9,642 nt of DNA from Chloroflexota bacterium (GTDB lineage: Bacteria; Chloroflexota; Dehalococcoidia; Lucifugimonadales; Lucifugimonadaceae), in NCBI GenBank assembly GCA_029262715.1, contig JAJCYX010000355.1:1-9642 (forward strand), written 5' to 3'. The position numbers and the translations under genes were made by a program. Below are positions 6,082-9,642 of this stretch, piece by piece (positions within the stretch are counted from its first letter, which is position 1; each line of letters opens with the position of its first letter). The notes below the pieces were generated by a model. It was not told the DNA's origin. It ran no database searches and saw only the letters and a program-made list of their open reading frames with translations.

Positions 6082-6417
6082 CTAACGGGTTGGTTGCTCC
6101 GCCCATTCGCCAGCCAGTGCAAGGCCGCTGTCTTCCCAGCCAGTGATTCCACCAGCGTACCGGCGCACATTTTCATACCCTCCGCTTGTGAGAAGGTGAT
6201 AACCAAATTTACTAGCCGGAGAACTTGGGTCTGAACAGTACAGAACGATTTCGTCTGTAGGGCCAAGTAACTCGGTGACTTTTGAAGGATGGTTGATATT
6301 CAAAGACCCAGGGATGTGCTTCCTTCTGTAGGCCCATTCGCTCGAGACCATCACCAGCTTGAATTCGTCCCCGGCGTCCAGCTTGACCTTTAGCTCATCT
6401 GCAGTAATCAGGTTCAT
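6082..6417 (-). CDS. Rhodanese-like single-domain protein
   Basis: A 111-residue single rhodanese domain, cytosolic (no signal peptide). The CH2A signature is WAYRRKHIPGSLNI (28-41 from this start). The active-site loop is VLYCSDPSSPAS, with the catalytic-position Cys at 61, followed by GYENVRRYAGGITGWEDSGL (80-99), the usual C-terminal helix and WxxxGL ending. The loop departs from the common CRxGxR pattern and the usual Asp of the VDVR motif is replaced (LVMVSSEW), so sulfurtransferase activity is uncertain. An upstream in-frame ATG at 6436-6438 exists, but the ATG at 6415-6417 has a better Shine-Dalgarno sequence, GAGG 5 nt upstream. It appears to lead a same-strand run of small genes (CPNC protein, GNAT, glycine-zipper protein). 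Confidence 0.87.
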   Translation of the reverse strand: MNLITADELKVKLDAGDEFKLVMVSSEWAYRRKHIPGSLNINHPSKVTELLGPTDEIVLYCSDPSSPASKFGYHLLTSGGYENVRRYAGGITGWEDSGLALAGEWAEQPTR

Positions 6418-6458
6418 GTCTACCTCGTTCCGACGCATGCTTCAATTTTCGATCCAAG

Positions 6459-6482
6459 TTGACCTCAACTTATTCAGGTCAA
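6459..6482. promoter_or_regulatory. Perfect 7-bp inverted repeat upstream of the rhodanese gene
   Basis: TTGACCT (6459-6465) and AGGTCAA (6476-6482) are exact reverse complements separated by 10 nt. The centre lies about 50 bp upstream of the rhodanese start at 6417. TTGACC on either strand resembles a -35 box, so it may be a regulator site overlapping a promoter. The arm length and spacing fit a dimeric regulator, but no cognate protein is identifiable. Confidence 0.4.
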
Positions 6483-6717
6483 TCTCGATGTTGGCAGTTC
6501 TCTAGCAAACAGGTCGTTTATAGAAAACCGGCCAGCCGGCCTTTATTAAAATACATCATGCACCACATTCGCCGAGAATGCAAGGCGAGAGTGCCGTTGA
6601 GGTCGGTGCAGCGGTATGCAGGCCACTCAGACCCGCAGACGTTCTCCCTGTTTCGGAAACCGTCCGGGCCTTCGCCCCATGTAACTCAGATGGTATGAGG
6701 GTGGCCGCTGCGGTACT

Positions 6718-6769
6718 GCGAAAAGACAGAGCCGCAGACGAGAGCCCGCGGGCCACTTCGTCTCCGGCT
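6718..6769 (-). terminator. Strong stem-loop, likely terminator of the DHA2 transporter
   Basis: AGCCGCAGACGA (6730-6741) pairs with TCGTCTCCGGCT (6758-6769) at 11 of 12 positions, and the loop holds the palindrome GCCCGCGGGC. On the minus strand the stem is followed by CTGTCTTTTCGC, a modest T-rich run. It begins about 70 nt beyond the transporter stop, in the right orientation. Confidence 0.5.
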
Positions 6770-6840
6770 AATTATCCTCGTAAGGAGAATCATCGATGCT
6801 CGCTCTCGCGGGCTGGTCGACTATTGAGGCGACGTATTAC

Positions 6841-8439
6841 CTAAGCTGTCTCGACAACCGGTTCAAGCACAGGCGTGGCGCTGTCTTCATGCTCGTTTTC
6901 AACCTGGCTTACTCTCATCTTTGAAGGCATCATCAAAATACCCACAACAAGTGCGAGCGCGACGAACCCGAACGCGCCCCAATAGCCGATCTGCAACGCG
7001 GATACAAAAGATTCGTTAGCTGCAGATATCACCTGGGACGCTGTTTCCGGCGGTAGACCTGCAGTTTCAGGAACAGCGGCAACGATGCTGTCGCCGATTC
7101 GCTCTATCGAATCCGCTCCAATCAACCCACGTAATCCGTCAACGATGTCGTTTCGGTAGAAGTTCGTAACGAACGTGCCGAGTATCGCCACACCAAGGGC
7201 CACCCCGAGCTCGCGGCCGAGGTCGTTTAGAGCCGAGCCAACACCAGCATCATCAAGGTCTACAGATGCCATCAGCGTGTCAGAGACTGTCGGCATGACC
7301 ATCCCGGCGCCCAGACCCATAATCAGGATTCCCACCAACGAGATCCAGTAGGCTTGGTCGACACTGACCTGCGCCAGGAACCCTGTAGCTATTAGCACGA
7401 TGACGGTGCCGATAATAACCACAGCTCGCGGCCCAATCTTCGGCAGCAACTTAGAGCTGATACCTGCTGCGACCATCATAGAACCGGCGACTGGAACGAT
7501 TGCCAGACCGGAAACGATCGCACTTCTCCCCTGGACAATCTGTAGGAACTGGGACATGAAGAAAAACACGCCCATCATCCCCAGGAACAGAATCGTCAGT
7601 ACGATGAACGGCCCCAGGATCTGTTTGTCTTTCAGATACTTTATTGGCAGCATCGGATGACTGCTCGTCAACTCGACGAAGGCAAATGCGATCAGCAGGA
7701 CTATGCCTATTGCGAACGAGGCGATGATCTCAACTGATGTCCAGCCAAACTCCCCGCCCTGGATCACTGCAAACACTATTGCGATGATTCCCGCGGTTCC
7801 AAGTACACCGCCTGGGAGGTCAACTGGCTCACGCCTACTGTCTTTGGACTCAGGGATCATTTTCGCGCCGATTAATATCGCTACGATGAATGGGATTTGC
7901 AGCCAAAACACGGCCTGCCACCCAACTTCATCCACGAGTACGCCGCCAGCGGCAGGGCCGACCGCTATTCCAATTGAGCTAACTGCGGTCCAAATAGCGA
8001 TGGCCCGTGCCCGCTCACCTCGTGGGAACACATCCGTGATTATCGAGAGCGTCGATGGCAACGCCATCGCAGCACCAATACCCTGCACACCTCGCATTGC
8101 AATCAGAAACGAAGAGTTTTCGGCCATCGCAGCACCGACTGCACCGAGGGCGAACACGACCATGCCACCGATCAGCAGTAGACGCCTGCCGAACCTGTCT
8201 CCGATGCTTCCACCGACTAACAGGAAGCCGGCGAGGATTAATCCGTAGGCGTTTACGATCCACTGCAGGGTTGAGTTATTTGCTGTGAAGTCTCTTGCGA
8301 TTGCTGGAGTCGCAGTATTAACTACAGTTCCATCAAGGAACACCATGAAGGTGGTGAGAGAAAGTACCGCCAACACCCAGTTCTTACGAACTAACAGTTT
8401 GCTAGATGTTGGTTCCGCCGAAGACTGTGATGCGGTCAA
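6841..8439 (-). CDS. DHA2-family (EmrB/QacA-like) MFS drug exporter
   Basis: A 532-residue inner-membrane drug:proton antiporter of the 14-helix DHA2 family. Motif D1 with its acidic residue is FLDGTVVNTATPAI in helix 1 (Asp36). Motif A is GSIGDRFGRR (77-86), motif B RGVQGIGAA (116-124), and motif C, diagnostic of antiporters, GPAAGGVLVDEVGWQAVFW (161-179). Length and helix pattern are complete, and the C-terminus is a short charged tail. The start is TTG at 8437-8439 with Shine-Dalgarno AAGGTG 8 nt upstream; no ATG nearby gives a better N-terminus. The divergent TetR gene and the palindrome between them indicate induction when the repressor binds a ligand. The exported compound is unknown. 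Confidence 0.95.
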   Translation of the reverse strand: MTASQSSAEPTSSKLLVRKNWVLAVLSLTTFMVFLDGTVVNTATPAIARDFTANNSTLQWIVNAYGLILAGFLLVGGSIGDRFGRRLLLIGGMVVFALGAVGAAMAENSSFLIAMRGVQGIGAAMALPSTLSIITDVFPRGERARAIAIWTAVSSIGIAVGPAAGGVLVDEVGWQAVFWLQIPFIVAILIGAKMIPESKDSRREPVDLPGGVLGTAGIIAIVFAVIQGGEFGWTSVEIIASFAIGIVLLIAFAFVELTSSHPMLPIKYLKDKQILGPFIVLTILFLGMMGVFFFMSQFLQIVQGRSAIVSGLAIVPVAGSMMVAAGISSKLLPKIGPRAVVIIGTVIVLIATGFLAQVSVDQAYWISLVGILIMGLGAGMVMPTVSDTLMASVDLDDAGVGSALNDLGRELGVALGVAILGTFVTNFYRNDIVDGLRGLIGADSIERIGDSIVAAVPETAGLPPETASQVISAANESFVSALQIGYWGAFGFVALALVVGILMMPSKMRVSQVENEHEDSATPVLEPVVETA

Positions 8440-8527
8440 TCGATTCCCACCTTGCTAATCATTAAGTCGCTTCCACTCGCATTGGCCTTGCCCTGAGAAG
8501 GACCAATAGACGATCAAAAATTAGTCG

Positions 8528-8558
8528 TATATACCGACCGGTCGGTATGTTGTATCAT
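8528..8558. promoter_or_regulatory. Overlapping divergent promoters around the TetR operator
   Basis: For the regulator (plus strand) TATACC at 8530-8535 and TATCAT at 8553-8558 are 17 nt apart. For the transporter (minus strand) GATACA at 8556-8551 and TATATA at 8533-8528 are also 17 nt apart. The -35 boxes are poor (3/6), so these are tentative. Both would place the operator in the spacer, where bound repressor would block both promoters. Confidence 0.4.
8531..8548. promoter_or_regulatory. TetR-family operator, perfect 18-bp palindrome
   Basis: ATACCGACCGGTCGGTAT is its own exact reverse complement. It lies in the 163-bp gap between the divergent TetR and DHA2 genes, 54 bp upstream of the regulator start. 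ACCGACCGGTCGGT-type palindromes are well known TetR/AcrR operators, so autorepression plus pump control is the expected role. Confidence 0.85.
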
Positions 8559-8602
8559 ACTGTTAGTGCCATTACAACGGCAAAGAACCTGTCAGACTAG
8601 GA

Positions 8603-9220
8603 ATGATGAGCGGCTCAATGGTTCAGTCGAAAGCAGAAACAACCAGGCAGAATATTCTCGATGCTTGCCAGGCTCTAATTCTCCAGAAGGGCTTTTCGGC
8701 AACCTCGATTAACGACATCTGCAAAGCCACCGGGCTAACAAAAGGGGCGTTTTTCTATCACTATGCCTCGAAGGACGAGCTTGGCAAGGCCGTGATGAGT
8801 AGATGGTCTGAGCTTGGCGAACAGATCATGTCATCGGTAGTAGGTGCCGATCCGGTCGAAACGCTATTTGGTTGCATTGACCTGATGGTTTCATCTGCGA
8901 CCCAGAGCGGTAACGCGGTCGGATGCGTAGTTGGTGAGATTTCTCAGGAATCGGGCCCGTCAAACTCAATGCTTGCCGAAGTTGCAGCCAGCAGTTTCGA
9001 TGGTGCCCATGCGAGGTTCCAGCAAATGATTACCGACGCCGCTGATCATCTTGGGGTTAAACAGGCCTCCGAAGGCGAGTTTGCTCGAATGGCATGGTCG
9101 CTTCAGGCTGCATTCCAGGGCTCTATGGTCGTGGCTCGAGCGAAGCAGGACCCAGCTGTGATCACAGCTGTTCTAAATGACTACAAGCAATCGCTGAAAG
9201 CTCGATTCAGCCTCACTTAG
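8603..9220 (+). CDS. TetR/AcrR-family transcriptional repressor
   Basis: A 205-residue DNA-binding regulator, active as a dimer in the cytosol. The N-terminal domain shows ETTRQNILDACQALILQKGF (12-31) then the helix-turn-helix SINDICKATGLTKGAFFYHY (35-54) and ASKDEL, the usual TetR signature. The C-terminal ligand domain contains GCVVGEISQE (107-116), resembling the GCxxGxxxQE element of a common TetR C-terminal subgroup. Start choice is uncertain: ATG codons lie at 8603, 8606 and 8618. AGGA at 8599-8602 is too close to the first, and MVQSKAETTRQ from 8618 gives the more usual family length. It most likely binds the palindrome at 8531-8548 and represses itself and the divergent exporter. Effector unknown. 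Confidence 0.95.
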   Translation: MMSGSMVQSKAETTRQNILDACQALILQKGFSATSINDICKATGLTKGAFFYHYASKDELGKAVMSRWSELGEQIMSSVVGADPVETLFGCIDLMVSSATQSGNAVGCVVGEISQESGPSNSMLAEVAASSFDGAHARFQQMITDAADHLGVKQASEGEFARMAWSLQAAFQGSMVVARAKQDPAVITAVLNDYKQSLKARFSLT

Positions 9221-9506
9221 ACCGACAGATTGCCAGGCAGTTTGTTCAACGTGAATCCATCGCAAGTTTAAAAACAGGGAATTTCGCTAGACGTACAGGG
9301 TCGTCAGGTCACTCGAGTTACGGCAAAGCTAGTCTGAGCCACTGCACAGGGAAGTCAGCTAGCGGGACAGAACCAAGAACTGGACCCTGGACCTATTTCG
9401 ATAGCTGTGGCGCTGGCACCTATTGCTGTCTCGAGTGGATCAATGTCATTTGCATTTTGACAGCGACCGGGTCGCCAGTTGCCAAGTCGCCAGTCGCCGG
9501 ACGGTC
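9221..9506. other. Intergenic region without a recognised gene
   Basis: It lies between the convergent TetR gene and the right-edge gene. Short signals include TGTCA/TGACA (9444-9448 and 9458-9462), TGGACCCTGGACC near 9391-9403, and the heptamer array at 9470-9498. No clear intrinsic terminator for the TetR gene and no coding frame is seen. Confidence 0.6.
9470..9498. repeat. Four tandem imperfect 7-8 bp units
   Basis: The plus strand reads GGTCGCC, AGTTGCC, AAGTCGCC, AGTCGCC in succession, giving GTCGCCAGT twice 15 bp apart. It begins 8 nt beyond the stop of the right-edge gene. It may be a simple slippage array in its 3' UTR. Confidence 0.65.
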
Positions 9507-9642
9507 CTAGCTGGCCTTCGCTAGCAGCACAGCACCGGTCGGAACCGTGTTCCCGCCTTCGGGTTCGATGTTAATGACGATAGTGTCCGCGTCCAACACG
9601 TCCAAATTCAGCGAGACGATCGCGGATTTCGTGTTGCTGACG
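9507..9642 (-). CDS. C-terminal end of a protein resembling an RskA-type anti-sigma domain (partial)
   Basis: Forty-four codons enter from the right edge and end at TAG 9507-9509. The visible part contains SAIVSLNLDVLDADTIVINI, then EPEGGNTVPTGAVLLAKAS at the end. The pattern of a beta strand followed by EPxGG, a short linker, PTG and a hydrophobic strand matches the C-terminal end of extracytoplasmic anti-sigma-K (RskA) domains as I remember them. If so, the protein would be a membrane-anchored anti-sigma factor, with its cognate ECF sigma gene further right. Only the tail is visible, so the family call is tentative; the coding call is firmer. Confidence 0.5.
   Translation of the reverse strand, partial: VSNTKSAIVSLNLDVLDADTIVINIEPEGGNTVPTGAVLLAKAS

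Larger units (their letters stand above)
6439..6840. other. About 400 bp without a convincing gene
   Basis: It lies between the 3' end of the DHA2 transporter and the 5' end of the rhodanese gene, both minus strand. It contains an inverted repeat at 6459-6482, a short GGCC/GGCC hairpin followed by TTTATT (6531-6548, plus strand, weak), and a strong stem-loop at 6730-6769. A 42-codon plus-strand frame (6796-6924) has a good Shine-Dalgarno sequence but runs antisense into the transporter. No domain content is seen in any frame. Confidence 0.6.

Noticed and set aside
6459..6698. 79-codon plus-strand frame
   Set aside because: It starts inside the inverted repeat, shows no conserved composition, and has no good ribosome-binding site.
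7703..8248. 181-codon plus-strand frame opposite the DHA2 gene
   Set aside because: It is the antisense reading of a strongly conserved transporter, rich in Pro, Thr and Ile, with no domain.

Overview
The window looks like accessory chromosomal DNA from a moderately GC-rich bacterium. It has dense short genes, several non-ATG (TTG) starts with good Shine-Dalgarno sequences, and dispersed CTCTCCC/GGGAGAG hairpin repeats. An acyl-CoA synthetase, cupin and SDR gene set together with these repeats suggests a Chloroflexota genome (Dehalococcoidia, SAR202-like). This placement is inference from gene style only. I see no rRNA, tRNA, CRISPR array, transposase or phage gene.

Layout. (1) Positions 1-3248, minus strand: an AMP-forming acyl-CoA synthetase, then a small cupin, then a short-chain dehydrogenase cut by the left edge. 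They look like one catabolic cluster, with repeats in the 440-bp gap before the dehydrogenase. (2) 3551-4871, plus strand: an EntS-like MFS exporter broken by an apparent single-base frameshift near 3852-3854. (3) 5047-6417, minus strand: a compact run of small genes. In transcription order these are a rhodanese-like domain protein, a 47-codon CPNC-motif protein, a coding-sequence remnant, a GNAT acetyltransferase, and a 53-residue glycine-zipper membrane protein with a TTG start. The last two lie directly after two diverged copies of the same 14-codon tail. (4) 6439-6840: about 400 bp without a convincing gene, holding a perfect 7-bp inverted repeat and a strong hairpin that probably terminates the neighbouring transporter. 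(5) 6841-9220: a DHA2-family (EmrB/QacA-like) drug exporter divergent from a TetR/AcrR repressor. An exact 18-bp palindrome lies between them, a textbook local regulatory circuit. (6) 9507-9642, minus strand: the C-terminal end of a protein resembling the RskA-type anti-sigma domain, with a short tandem heptamer array beyond its stop.

How the genes work together. The TetR protein most likely represses both itself and the DHA2 pump until a ligand releases it. The synthetase, cupin and SDR could act on one carboxylic-acid substrate, but the substrate cannot be read from sequence. The most unusual item is the tail repeat flanking the GNAT gene: it diverges mainly at synonymous positions, and each copy ends 1-4 nt before the next gene's start codon. 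No clearly new defence or mobile system was found.
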